Shown piece by piece: positions 47,612 to 56,406 of a stretch of DNA of 59,108 nt. A program made the position numbers and the translations under genes. Position 1 is the first letter of the stretch. The number at the start of each line of letters is the position of its first letter. The notes beneath the pieces were generated by a model, which did no database searches, was not told the origin of the DNA, and saw only the letters and a program-made list of their open reading frames with translations. Origin of the DNA: Pseudanabaena sp. SR411 (GTDB lineage: Bacteria > Cyanobacteriota > Cyanobacteriia > Pseudanabaenales > Pseudanabaenaceae); assembly GCF_002251945.1 (NCBI RefSeq), contig NZ_NDHW01000189.1:1-59108 (forward strand). The letters run 5' to 3'.

Positions 47612-47640
47612 AAAGAAGGTTCGCTAAGCGAACCTTCTTT
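47612..47640. terminator. Triloop terminator after ndhD
   Basis: AAAGAAGGTTCGC-TAA-GCGAACCTTCTTT, perfect, followed by T run, 3 bases after the ndhD stop codon. It is the first of three palindromes filling the 313-bp gap 47609-47921. Confidence 0.88.
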
Positions 47641-47674
47641 TTTTGATGATTAATGTAAGTTTTGCTTAGGACAT

Positions 47675-47729
47675 AAAAACCAAAAGATGAGTGGCGGCGC
47701 GTAGCGTTGCCACTCATCTTTTGGTTTTT
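47675..47729. repeat. Palindrome, family A copy 4
   Basis: Arms AAAAACCAAAAGATGAGTGG continuing to CGGCGC, complement with one change, around a GTA loop. Flanks AAGTTTTGCTTAGGACAT on the left and TTTGTACTAGCTATCTCTTG on the right recur at other family copies, so the element is about 115 bp. Confidence 0.8.
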
Positions 47730-47776
47730 GATTTGTACTAGCTATCTCTTGTGTTGCTATATCTTGGAGAATCCGT

Positions 47777-47817
47777 AAATAATCAAGGGTGATGCTTTGC
47801 ATCACCCTTGATTATTT
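47777..47817. repeat. Triloop palindrome upstream of ppk
   Basis: AAATAATCAAGGGTGATGC-TTT-GCATCACCCTTGATTATTT, perfect. It ends 105 bases before the ppk start. Confidence 0.8.
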
Positions 47818-47921
47818 ATTTGGGGTTATTTTGGAGAAGTGTTTAAGCTCACATAGCAATGACCTATACTTCGGTAATCTAGTAGATAACTGATTTTACG
47901 CAAGATGATAGATTTGCTCCT

Positions 47922-50132
47922 ATGACCAGAACAAAAAAAGATTTAGTTAAGAAAGATGTAGATAGTTCTCCAGAAGAAGTTGACATAATCGAAACGACTA
48001 TGGCATCGGTAGAAATCTCAGAATCTTTGCCAGAGAATCCAGAGACAATTGGTAAGCGAGATGCAAAGCCCGTCGATCGCTCCATGTATTTTTTTAATCG
48101 TGAACTAAGCTGGGTTGCCTTTAATAAAAGGGTTCTAAGTGAAGGCATTGACTCGCGGACACCCCTACTAGAACGAGCTAAATTTTTCGCAATCTTTAGT
48201 ACCAACCTTGATGAGTTTTTCATGGTTAGAGTTGCAAGGGTGAAGAAAAAGTTTGCGGAGCAGATGGACATTATTTCCGATGATGGGCTGAGTCCAGAAC
48301 AGCAGTTGCAAGTAATTCGGGAAGCGCTTGTGCCATTGATCACGATGCAACATGAGTTTTTTGAGAATACCCTGCGTCCAGAGTTACACAGTCATGGAGT
48401 AAAACTCTTAGACTACAAAGATATCGATAAGAAACATCAGCGCTATCTCAAAACCTATTTTCAAGAGAAGTTATTTCCCGTACTCACACCTTTAGCCGTC
48501 GATCCTGCCCATCCATTCCCTTACATCTCTAACCTGAGTTTAAATTTAGTCGTGATTGTAAGCGATCGCGAAACGAAGGAAAAGAACTTTGCGCGGGTGA
48601 AAGTACCCAATGTATTGCCAAGGTTTGTCAAAATCCCTGAGACCGATGATCATACCTTTGTACCTTTGGAACAGGTAATTGCCCATAACCTTGATGCGTT
48701 ATTTCCGGGAATGGAGATTCTCAGTTATTATCCATTTCGGATTACCCGTGATGCCGAACTGGACATCGAAGAAGAAGAAGCTGATGACTTGATTTCGGCT
48801 TTACAAGAAGAGTTACGCAAGCAGAAGTTTGGTCCAGTCGTGCGAATGGAAATTGCTCGTGATATCCCGCCAGAAATTCGTAAAGAGTTAATTGAGCAAT
48901 TGGGGATTAGGGAAGCTGATGTATATGATATCCCTGGACTAATTGGTTTGGGTGGTCTGATGTCGCTCGCTTTTCTGCCCATGCCAGAACATCAAGATAA
49001 GCCTTGGAAATCGGTCACCCACCCACGATTGAAAGATGGATATGAGCAGGGGAAAAGTTTTTTTGAAATTATTCAAGAGGGTGATTTTCTGGTTCATCAT
49101 CCCTATCAGTCCTTTACAACCACAGTACAGCGATTTATCGAAGAGGCGGCGAATGATCCTGACGTTCTAGCAATTAAGCAGACTCTATATCGAACCTCTG
49201 GAGATTCGCCAATTGTCCATGCGCTAGTAAGAGCGTCGGAGAATGGCAAGCAGGTAGCAGTATTGGTTGAGCTAAAGGCAAGATTTGATGAGGCAAATAA
49301 CATTCTCTGGGCAAAGAAGTTAGAGAATTCTGGTGTGCATGTGGTCTATGGGTTAAAGAACCTCAAAACCCATACTAAGACGGCTCTAGTGGTGCGGCAA
49401 GAAGGCGATCGCCTAGTGCGTTATGTCCATATCGGTACTGGCAATTACAACCCGAAAACAGCGAGATTTTACAGTGATCTAGGTATTTTTAGCTGTAATG
49501 ATGATTTGGGAGCAGATTTGACGGATTTGTTTAACTATCTCACGGGTTATTCCCGTCAGCGTGATTATCGAAAATTGCTAGTTGCTCCTGTAAATATGCG
49601 AGAGAAGTTTTTGAAGTTAATTCAACGCGAAATTGAACATCAAAAGCAAGGCTATCCTTCCTATATCATTGCCAAGATGAACTCACTAGTAGATCCTGAG
49701 ATTATCTCAGCTTTATATGAGGCTTCACAAGTTGGGGTGAATATTGATCTAATCATTCGGGGAATCTGTTGTATTCGTCCCAAGGTCAAGGGCTTAAGCG
49801 ATCGCATCAGGGTAATTAGTGTCATTGGGCGCTTTCTCGAACATTCACGCATCTTCTACTTCAGTAATGGAGGAGAAGAAGAGGTCTACATCGGCAGTGC
49901 TGACTGGATGCCACGAAATCTTGATGCGCGTGTTGAGGTGATTACCCCTATTGTGGAAGGCTCTCTAGTTAAAGAACTCAAGCAGATTCTCGAAATCATC
50001 CTTGCTGACAATCGCCAAGCTTGGGATCTCAAGGCAGATGGAACTTATATCCAGCGAGTCCCTAATGACGGAGAACCTGAAATGAGTTCACAAAAGCATT
50101 TCATGTCACAGGGGAGACCAGAATTTGCATAA
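47922..50132 (+). CDS. ppk: Polyphosphate kinase 1
   Basis: A 736-residue enzyme that reversibly makes polyphosphate from ATP, peripheral on the inner membrane. The N-terminal 50 residues are acidic and low-complexity. The family domains follow, starting YFFNRELSWVAFNKRVL (about 51-67), with FDEANNILWAKKLENSGVHV and the two catalytic histidines in RYVHIGTGNYNPKTARFYSD (His about 507) and GRFLEHSRIFYF (His about 644). It is complete. The last codons GAA TTT GCA TAA are inside a palindrome arm (50122-50174). Confidence 0.96.
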   Translation: MTRTKKDLVKKDVDSSPEEVDIIETTMASVEISESLPENPETIGKRDAKPVDRSMYFFNRELSWVAFNKRVLSEGIDSRTPLLERAKFFAIFSTNLDEFFMVRVARVKKKFAEQMDIISDDGLSPEQQLQVIREALVPLITMQHEFFENTLRPELHSHGVKLLDYKDIDKKHQRYLKTYFQEKLFPVLTPLAVDPAHPFPYISNLSLNLVVIVSDRETKEKNFARVKVPNVLPRFVKIPETDDHTFVPLEQVIAHNLDALFPGMEILSYYPFRITRDAELDIEEEEADDLISALQEELRKQKFGPVVRMEIARDIPPEIRKELIEQLGIREADVYDIPGLIGLGGLMSLAFLPMPEHQDKPWKSVTHPRLKDGYEQGKSFFEIIQEGDFLVHHPYQSFTTTVQRFIEEAANDPDVLAIKQTLYRTSGDSPIVHALVRASENGKQVAVLVELKARFDEANNILWAKKLENSGVHVVYGLKNLKTHTKTALVVRQEGDRLVRYVHIGTGNYNPKTARFYSDLGIFSCNDDLGADLTDLFNYLTGYSRQRDYRKLLVAPVNMREKFLKLIQREIEHQKQGYPSYIIAKMNSLVDPEIISALYEASQVGVNIDLIIRGICCIRPKVKGLSDRIRVISVIGRFLEHSRIFYFSNGGEEEVYIGSADWMPRNLDARVEVITPIVEGSLVKELKQILEIILADNRQAWDLKADGTYIQRVPNDGEPEMSSQKHFMSQGRPEFA

Positions 50133-50174
50133 TAAAAAATGCTCCCAAAGGGAGTATTTTTTATTATGCAAATT
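50122..50174. terminator. Triloop palindrome whose left arm contains the end of ppk
   Basis: 25-base arms (AATTTGCATAATAAAAAATG continuing to CTCCC) with one G-T pair around an AAA loop. The last three ppk codons and its stop (50121-50132) make up the outer end of the left arm, so the right arm repeats that coding sequence in reverse. Confidence 0.88.
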
Positions 50175-50212
50175 TGTCTTGAAAGAGGATTTGGAGACCA
50201 CTAGTACAAACC

Positions 50213-50267
50213 AAAACCCAAGAATTGAGTGGCGGCGCGAAGCGCCGCCACTCAATTCTTGGGTTTT
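50213..50267. repeat. Palindrome, family A copy 3
   Basis: Perfect arms AAAACCCAAGAATTGAGTGG continuing to CGGCGC around a GAA loop, flanked by ACTAGTACAAACC on the left and TATGTCCTAAGCAAAACTTG on the right, the same flanks as copy 4 on the other strand. Confidence 0.85.
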
Positions 50268-50296
50268 ATGTCCTAAGCAAAACTTGCTTTGCTATA

Positions 50297-50354
50297 AATC
50301 CAGTCAGGGTTTTAAAACCACAAAATGGCTACGCCATTTTGTGGTTTGGTATTA
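50297..50354. repeat. Family B half copy
   Basis: ATCCAGTCAGGGTTTTAAAA then CCACAAAATGGC-TAC-GCCATTTTGTGG and TTTGGTATTA. The minus-strand Uma2 stop codon (50352-50354) lies at its end. Confidence 0.75.
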
Positions 50355-50924
50355 AGTATATTTTTCTTCAAAAGCGGTCATAGCATCTAATTGCGAATCC
50401 ATCAACAAACATTGTTCTAAATGTTCAATATCTAAATCAGGTAACCAGACACTAGTTTTAACTTCCACATATCCGCTATTCTCTGAGCGATAAATGCTAA
50501 TCTTGCCATTCTGCCAGAACCAAACTTCTGGTACTCCTAGCAATTGATATTTTCTCAACTTTTTCGTGCTACCGCTTGTGACGACAATCTCGATACATAG
50601 ATCGGAAATATCTTTTTCGATATCAAAATTGTAAGAAAGATCGGCTTGAAACTCTGTAGCATCTTGCAACTCTTGGGTATAGGCTCCTGTCGCCACAAAC
50701 CTTATGCGTTTTAGCATAAAGTACCGACCTAGCAGCAATCCAAGCAAAGCACAGATCATTTCATGTAGCCGCCCAATACCCATTATTTCTAGTTCTCTCT
50801 CACAATAAACCATCCGCACACCACCAATTTCATCAAAGGCGGATTGCAAGGTTTTAAACTGCTTCCAAGTGACAGCCCGTTTAATGAGATATTGATTTTC
50901 TGCTTTAGCTAAAGTGTGGATCAT
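50352..50924 (-). CDS. Uma2 family (DUF820) putative endonuclease
   Basis: A 190-residue Uma2 protein when started at the ATG at 50924, which has AAAGGT 8 bases upstream; the frame is open 22 codons further. Features are GGVRMVYCERELEIMGIGRL and the PD-(D/E)XK-like core FQADLSYNFDIEKDISDLCI (Asp) followed by IEIVVTSGSTKKLRKYQLLG. This is a more divergent form than the gene at 6022: the E-I-L-S-P signature appears as IEIVVTSGS. Role unknown. Confidence 0.85.
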   Translation of the reverse strand: MIHTLAKAENQYLIKRAVTWKQFKTLQSAFDEIGGVRMVYCERELEIMGIGRLHEMICALLGLLLGRYFMLKRIRFVATGAYTQELQDATEFQADLSYNFDIEKDISDLCIEIVVTSGSTKKLRKYQLLGVPEVWFWQNGKISIYRSENSGYVEVKTSVWLPDLDIEHLEQCLLMDSQLDAMTAFEEKYT

Positions 50925-51031
50925 AGCTTTACCTTTGCTGCTAGATATTGTCAGTATAATTGGTGATTGGTAATCGGTCTTGTAAGCCAATCACCAATCA
51001 CCTCATCATGAAAATTTCAAGCTTTAAAGAA

Positions 51032-51970
51032 TTATACTAACTCTTTTGGCATGATACCTAGTCTCTCAAACATTGCTGCATCATCTTGCCAGTCTGGATT
51101 TGCTGTCGTGAGTAATTTCTCACTAGAGAAGATCGAATTTGCTCCTGCAAGGAAACAGAGCGCTTGATCGGAGACACTGAGCCGATCGCGTCCTGCGGAA
51201 AGTCTTACCACAGCTTTAGGCATCAGGATTCTGGCGGTGGCTACCATCCGCACTAGCACGAGCGGATCGATCGCTGGTAGATCGCCAAAGGGAGTTCCTT
51301 CTACCGCCGATAGAGCATTAATTGGTACTGACTCTGGTTGAGGTGAGAGATTAGCGAGAGTATGCAAAAGATCAATGCGATCGCTGTCAGTCTCACCCAT
51401 GCCGACAATGCCACCACAACAAACTTGAATTCCTGCTTCTGAAACATGCTGGATCGTTTCGAGGCGATCGCGGTAGGTTCGAGTTGTAATAATTTCGGGA
51501 TAGAAGCTTTCGGAAGTATCAAGATTATGGTTATAGGCAGTTAATCCAGCTTTGGCTAGACGTTGAGCCTGTTCTGGGCGCAACATCCCCATAGTTACAC
51601 AGGCTTCCATTCCCATTCCTGCGACGGCTTCGACCATTTGTAACACACGCTCAAACTCTTCCCCTTCAGGAGCATTGCGCCAAGCCGCCCCCATACAAAA
51701 TCTGGTCGCACCATGCTGTTTTGCCTCTTCTGCTTGACTGATCACTTCGGCTAATGGCAATAGAGGATAAGTCTCTACTCCTGTGGGATAGCGAGCGCTT
51801 TGAGGACAATATTTACAATCTTCAGGACAACGACCTGACTTAATGTTTGAGAGCGTACACATCTGGACGGCATCGGTTTGGTGGTACTGGCGATGGATCG
51901 TCTGAGCCTCAAAAACTAGAGAAAGTAAAGGGCGATGGTAAATTTCGGTAGCGAGTTCAAGGGAAATCAA
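51032..51970 (-). CDS. bioB: Biotin synthase
   Basis: A 312-residue radical-SAM enzyme that inserts sulfur into dethiobiotin. The SAM cluster cysteines are in SGRCPEDCKYCPQSAR (C-x3-C-x2-C; about residues 47-60). The second cluster uses Cys in MGAAWRN-adjacent and ACVTMGML and QVCCGGIVGMGET, plus the Arg in VRLSAGRDRLS, all present. Length is short of the ~340-residue enzymes but includes the full barrel. It lies alone: other bio genes are not in the window. Start near GAAATCAGTCT reverse at 51970. Confidence 0.95.
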   Translation of the reverse strand: MISLELATEIYHRPLLSLVFEAQTIHRQYHQTDAVQMCTLSNIKSGRCPEDCKYCPQSARYPTGVETYPLLPLAEVISQAEEAKQHGATRFCMGAAWRNAPEGEEFERVLQMVEAVAGMGMEACVTMGMLRPEQAQRLAKAGLTAYNHNLDTSESFYPEIITTRTYRDRLETIQHVSEAGIQVCCGGIVGMGETDSDRIDLLHTLANLSPQPESVPINALSAVEGTPFGDLPAIDPLVLVRMVATARILMPKAVVRLSAGRDRLSVSDQALCFLAGANSIFSSEKLLTTANPDWQDDAAMFERLGIMPKELV

Positions 51971-52068
51971 GAGAGTATTTATACTTATGACATAATGATG
52001 GCGATCGCCATTGTACTGCGAAGGAATACCGCTTTAGGACGCGATCGCAATACTTCTTTAAAAACAAA

Positions 52069-52117
52069 CCTCAAAAATTATTAATGCGGGCTATGCCCGC
52101 ATTAATAATTTTTGAGG
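52069..52117. terminator. Triloop palindrome after sqdX
   Basis: CCTCAAAAATTATTAATGCGGGC and complement around a TAT loop, perfect 23-base arms. It is just beyond the sqdX stop (52128) on the minus strand. Confidence 0.85.
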
Positions 52118-52127
52118 GAGTATGCCA

Positions 52128-53255
52128 TTAATTACTTAAAACGGGTTTGCAAGCTGCGATCGTTTGCTTATAGTAGTTTTGTAACTGTCGCGTCGCTGCA
52201 TCCCAACCCCATTTTTCAGCTTCTAGACGTGCTTCGATGCACATATACTCATTGCGATTTTGCAAAAGATTTTGGGCTGCCAGAGTCAAACCATTGCTGT
52301 CATTCGTCTCGAACAAATAACCATTGATCCCGTTGGTGACAATATCAGGAATACCGCCTGAATTTGCCGCAACCACAGGACAACCTGCTGCCATCGCTTC
52401 GAGCAAGACTAAGCCAAGAGTTTCCGTCCGCGATGGGAATAAAAAAGCATCGCTAGAAGCAAATGCAGAGGCAAGATCATCACCATGTAAATAACCCACA
52501 AAATTGGTATTTGTCCCTGCAAAAATTTTCTCTAACTCTTGGCGATAGGGTCCATTGCCAACTAAGGCAAGGCGACTATTGGGGATGGCATTGAGTACTG
52601 GCAAAATTTGCAGAATTTCCTTTTCTGCTGAAAGCCTGCCCACATAAAGAAATAGAGTGTCTTCAGGATGTCCTTGGGTAAGGCGCGATCGCATTTCCGC
52701 ACTTTTAAACTTGGGGTGAAACTGCACCGTATCTACACCACGCTGCCACAGATCGAGGCGTTCGACACCATGCGATCGCAGTTCTTCAATCATCGCTGTT
52801 GAAGTACAAAGATTAAGAGCTGCTTGATTGTGAGTATTTTTGACTAGTTCCCACATCACACCCTCTAAAAAGCCCAAACCGTAATGCTGTAAATATTGGG
52901 GTAAATGCGTATGATAGGAAGCCATAAGTGGATAGTTCATCGATTTGGCATAGTACAGTCCTGCCATTCCCAAAATTGCAGGATTAACGATATGCACAAT
53001 ATCAGGTTTGAAATGTTCTAGAGCATGACCAATTGAAGGGCGCGGCAAGGCTAGTTTTAGTTCTGGATATAGTGGGAAGTCAAAGGCGGATACTCCATAA
53101 ATCTCCGCACCACAATATTCTTTAAGTCCACCGTCGGGCGAAAACACCAATACTTGATTACCGAGTTTGACTAGATATTCAACGGTATATTTAAGACGAG
53201 TAACGATGCCATCAACTTTTGGCAGAAATGTCTCGGTAAATATGGCTATCCGCAT
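52128..53255 (-). CDS. sqdX: Sulfoquinovosyl-diacylglycerol synthase
   Basis: A 375-residue GT-B glycosyltransferase that transfers sulfoquinovose from UDP-sulfoquinovose to diacylglycerol in thylakoid lipid synthesis. The opening MRIAIFTETFLPKVDGIVTR and the segments LYPELKLALPRPSIG, LASYHTHLPQYLQHYGLG-like MASYHTHLPQYLQHYG and RVDLWQRGVDT-like RLDLWQRGVD are diagnostic of SqdX. The C-domain has FLYVGRLSAEKEI and the E-x7-E loop PSRTETLGLVLLEAMAAGCP. Length is normal. sqdB is not in this window. Confidence 0.95.
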   Translation of the reverse strand: MRIAIFTETFLPKVDGIVTRLKYTVEYLVKLGNQVLVFSPDGGLKEYCGAEIYGVSAFDFPLYPELKLALPRPSIGHALEHFKPDIVHIVNPAILGMAGLYYAKSMNYPLMASYHTHLPQYLQHYGLGFLEGVMWELVKNTHNQAALNLCTSTAMIEELRSHGVERLDLWQRGVDTVQFHPKFKSAEMRSRLTQGHPEDTLFLYVGRLSAEKEILQILPVLNAIPNSRLALVGNGPYRQELEKIFAGTNTNFVGYLHGDDLASAFASSDAFLFPSRTETLGLVLLEAMAAGCPVVAANSGGIPDIVTNGINGYLFETNDSNGLTLAAQNLLQNRNEYMCIEARLEAEKWGWDAATRQLQNYYKQTIAACKPVLSN

Positions 53256-53572
53256 AGTTATGATTGGGCGCGATCATTCGCTGTGGGCTGAGAGGATCAT
53301 ACTATAGTGAGCAATCTCTATAATTAAAAAAAGCGTAATTCTAGAGAGTGCGTTTCTCAGTTAAGTTGTTTGGTAGTCCTAAAAAGTTGAGGATATGCTT
53401 CGCGCAGCGCAGCCTATCCATACCCATTCAAATCCTTTCCTTTGCAGGACTACCAAAAATGGGGGGCAGAAAATTTTTAATCCTGTTAGACTAGACAAGG
53501 CGCGAAATTGTCTAGATCAGCAAGTTCATACGCCAAACTTAACTCTTGAAAGACTTTCGGATAATTACCACT
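53256..53572. other. 317-bp gap between sqdX and lysS, with structured leader
   Basis: Divergent promoter region. Inside, TTTGGTAGTCCT (53369-53380) is complementary to AGGACTACCAAA (53446-53457), 65 bases apart, and CTAGACAAGGCG...TTGTCTAG (53491-53514) forms a smaller hairpin. No ORF and no T-box motif (AGGGTGGNACCGCG) is present, so the structure is not a classic amino-acid leader. Confidence 0.5.
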
Positions 53573-55174
53573 ATGTTTTGGGCGGATAAATTTGCAGCAG
53601 ATGCAAGCGGCGATCGCATTATAGTCAACGATTCCAAAACCCCCTCTGGGCGCGTTCATGTCGGCTCATTACGAGGGGTTGTGATTCACGATGCCATTTA
53701 TCGCGCCCTCAAACACGCAGGTAAACCTGTGACTTTTACCTACGGCGTTGACGACTATGACGCGCTCGACACCGTACCCCACTATTTAGATCAAGCCAAA
53801 TTTGCGCCCTATCTAGGACAGCCACTCTGCAATGTTCCTTCACCTGACGAGTCAGCAGCTACCGATTACGCCAAATACTTCATGGGCGAATTTCTCGAAG
53901 TATTCGAGCATTTAGGTGTGCGCCCCGAAATCTATTACCTACGCGATCTCTACCGTTCAGGCAAGATGAATCAATATATTGATTTATTTTTGAACAACGC
54001 TCATCTGGTGCGCGAAGCCTACAAAGAAGTCAGCAAAGCCGATCGCCCATCCAATTGGTATCCCTTCCAAACCATCTGCGAAAACTGCGGCAAAATTGCA
54101 ACTACCGTTGTCACTGATTACCAAGATGGCAAAGTGTTCTACACCTGCCAGCCTAAAGCAATGGAATATGTCAAAGGTTGCGGTCATACAGGCTGGGTAT
54201 CGCCCTTTGATGGCAATGGTAAATTGCCTTGGAAAGTAGAATGGGTTGCTAAATGGGAAGTCGTCGGCGTATCGATTGAACTCGCTGGCAAAGACCATTC
54301 CCAAAAAGGTGGTTCTCGCGATGTGGCTAACTCTATTTGTCGCAAGGTTCTCAAAAAGAATCCACCCACCCATGCTCCCTACGAATTCATTTTGGTGAAT
54401 GGAACCAAGATGAGTTCTTCTAAAGGTGTCGGTTCCAGCGCTAAGGAAATCGCCGATCTCTTACCACCCGAATTACTACGCTTCTTGATGTTGCGGACAC
54501 AGCCTCGTAGTGTAATCAATTTCTCGCCGAACTACGAGACAATTACCCGTTTATTCCGTGACTACGACACTTTGATTGATAAATATCAGGCTGATACAGA
54601 CAAAGACGAAAAAGCTTTAGAGGATTTAGTTCCTTTAGTCTATTCGCAATTGAATACCGATGAGCAAGTTGCAGGTTATCAAGCCTTTGATTTCAGCACT
54701 CTGATTTCACTGCTGCAAATCCCTCATCTCGATCTCGAAGTTGAAATTGCCGCCAGAAGCGCGAACCCACTCAGCGATCGCGACTGGGAAGTAGTCCGCG
54801 ATCGCATCCGCGTTGGCAAAAAATGGCTGCAAGACTATGCCGATGAAGAAGAGAAACTAGTTCTTTATCTTGACTCGATGCCTGAAAAAGCAAAAGCACT
54901 CACCGCCGAACAAGTTACTTATCTTGAATCATTAGCAACTAATCTCGCTGGTGATGTTAACTGGGAAGGCGAAGAATTACAAACGCTTTTATTCAGTACT
55001 TCTAAGCAAATTGAAGTATCTCAAAAGAGTGCATTTGCCGCAGTTTATTACATTTTCCTAAATAAGGAGCGGGGGCCAAAAGCAGGAAGCTTGCTTTCTT
55101 ATTTAGAGAAAGATTTTGTGATTCAGCGAATTAAAGAGGCGATCGCTTTAAATCTCACAACTAGTAGTTCATAA
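53573..55174 (+). CDS. lysS: Lysyl-tRNA synthetase, class I
   Basis: A 533-residue class I enzyme when started at the ATG at 53573. The HIGH-like motif is PSGRVHVGSLRG (about residues 25-36) and the KMSKS-like motif is GTKMSSSKGVGSS (about 284-296). The central insertion has CX2C zinc-type motifs (ICENCGKIA and FYTCQPKAMEYVKGCG). Classical class II LysRS lacks these. The set is like archaeal and alphaproteobacterial LysK. Cyanobacteria mostly use class II LysRS from what I know, so this may be a replacement or an additional copy. Confidence 0.93.
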   Translation: MFWADKFAADASGDRIIVNDSKTPSGRVHVGSLRGVVIHDAIYRALKHAGKPVTFTYGVDDYDALDTVPHYLDQAKFAPYLGQPLCNVPSPDESAATDYAKYFMGEFLEVFEHLGVRPEIYYLRDLYRSGKMNQYIDLFLNNAHLVREAYKEVSKADRPSNWYPFQTICENCGKIATTVVTDYQDGKVFYTCQPKAMEYVKGCGHTGWVSPFDGNGKLPWKVEWVAKWEVVGVSIELAGKDHSQKGGSRDVANSICRKVLKKNPPTHAPYEFILVNGTKMSSSKGVGSSAKEIADLLPPELLRFLMLRTQPRSVINFSPNYETITRLFRDYDTLIDKYQADTDKDEKALEDLVPLVYSQLNTDEQVAGYQAFDFSTLISLLQIPHLDLEVEIAARSANPLSDRDWEVVRDRIRVGKKWLQDYADEEEKLVLYLDSMPEKAKALTAEQVTYLESLATNLAGDVNWEGEELQTLLFSTSKQIEVSQKSAFAAVYYIFLNKERGPKAGSLLSYLEKDFVIQRIKEAIALNLTTSSS

Positions 55175-55236
55175 AAAAAAGCGGCGCAATGCGCCACCTT
55201 CACTTATTTCATTTTTGATTACCCTAAAAGATGTTA

Positions 55237-55251
55237 TGATAATGATTATCA
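55237..55251. promoter_or_regulatory. Zur box upstream of znuA
   Basis: TGATAATGATTATCA is a perfect 7-1-7 palindrome 22 bases upstream of the znuA start. It matches the consensus of cyanobacterial Zur boxes (TGATAATNATTATCA) that I recall. With zinc bound, Zur should repress znuA here; it likely overlaps the promoter. Confidence 0.85.
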
Positions 55252-55273
55252 TTTTCTTTAACAAAACATAAAA

Positions 55274-56377
55274 ATGTCTGTGCCAAATTCTGCAAAATTG
55301 ACCTCAAAGCTATTCACCAAAAAAAGCTTGAGCCTTTCTTCAGCTTTTAGTGCGGCTTTGATATCGATCGCGGCTAGTCTTGTTTCCTGCTCGATGACTA
55401 CTGATGCTAATAAGCCCGTAAGTAGCCCTACTGCAACTCAAACCACTACATCCCCAGCCGCCAAAACTGCAGAACTGCCCCTAGTTGTAGCAACTAACTC
55501 CGTAGCCTGTGGTTTGGCAAGGCAAATTGCAGGGGATACGATTAATCTCAAATGTTTAATTGAGGCAGGAACCGATCCCCATATTTATCAACCTAAGCCT
55601 GAAGATCGTAAAGCGATCGACTCCGCCAAGTTAGTTATCTATGGTGGTTATGACTTTGAGCCAAGCTTGATCAAACTCATCAAAGCAAGTTCTAATACTG
55701 CCCCCAAAATAGCCGTCAATGAAGTCGCCGTACCTAGCCCTCTCATGTCAACAGAAGGGCATAGTCATGGAGATGATCACGATCATGAGAAAGAAGATAA
55801 AGCCGCCGCTAAGGAAGCCGATCCTCATGTTTGGAATAATGCTCAAAATGGTATCAAGATTGCTCAGTCAATCAGTAAGAGCCTGATAGCACTACGTCCC
55901 GATCAGGCGGAAATCTATACTAAAAACACTGCCAAACTTGTCAGCGAACTAGAACAGATCGATATTTGGATTAAGGCTCAAATTGCTACAATTCCTGAAG
56001 GCTCACGGAAGTTGATCACTACCCATGATGCTCTGGGTTACTACGCTCAAGCCTATGGGATACCTGTTGAAGGTGCTTTGAATGGAATTAGTACTGACGA
56101 ACAGCCCACCCCAACTAGAGTTAAAGACCTGGTGAATGTGATCAAATCCAGTCAAGTGCCGACTATTTTTGCTGAAGTTTCGATCAATCCTAAATTGATT
56201 ACCACCGTTGCTAGGGAAGCGAATGTCAAGGTGGCAGAACAGGAACTCTATGCTGATGGTCTAGGCGCAAAGGGCAGTGATGCTGAAACCTATGCAGGTA
56301 TGTTGATTGCCAATACGCGCACGATTGTTGAAGGTTTAGGTGGCAAATACATTCCCTTTCAATTGAAAACGCTTTAA
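55274..56377 (+). CDS. znuA: Zinc ABC transporter substrate-binding lipoprotein
   Basis: A 367-residue periplasmic cluster-A-I binding protein. The lipobox is LVSC with Cys 39 at the mature start. A low-complexity linker follows (40-70). The metal site has His (DPHIYQPKPED), a His-rich acidic flexible loop (HSHGDDHDHEKEDK, about 162-175), His (DPHVWNNAQNG), His (LITTHDALGYYAQAYG) and Glu/Asp near VAEQELYADGLGAKG. The His loop is typical of zinc rather than manganese binding. The permease and ATPase (ZnuBC) are not next to it. Confidence 0.94.
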   Translation: MSVPNSAKLTSKLFTKKSLSLSSAFSAALISIAASLVSCSMTTDANKPVSSPTATQTTTSPAAKTAELPLVVATNSVACGLARQIAGDTINLKCLIEAGTDPHIYQPKPEDRKAIDSAKLVIYGGYDFEPSLIKLIKASSNTAPKIAVNEVAVPSPLMSTEGHSHGDDHDHEKEDKAAAKEADPHVWNNAQNGIKIAQSISKSLIALRPDQAEIYTKNTAKLVSELEQIDIWIKAQIATIPEGSRKLITTHDALGYYAQAYGIPVEGALNGISTDEQPTPTRVKDLVNVIKSSQVPTIFAEVSINPKLITTVAREANVKVAEQELYADGLGAKGSDAETYAGMLIANTRTIVEGLGGKYIPFQLKTL

Positions 56378-56387
56378 ATATAATATC

Positions 56388-56406
56388 TACAGCGCAAAGC
56401 GCTGTA
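56388..56406. terminator. Triloop hairpin after znuA
   Basis: TACAGCGC-AAA-GCGCTGTA, 11 bases after the znuA stop. Confidence 0.75.

Noticed and set aside
47609-47921. Small RNA between ndhD and ppk.
   Set aside because: The gap is filled by three palindromes; no separate promoter-terminator pair could be defined.
53256-53572. T-box or lysine riboswitch upstream of the lysyl-tRNA synthetase.
   Set aside because: The conserved T-box and lysine-aptamer cores are absent; only an unexplained inverted repeat is left.
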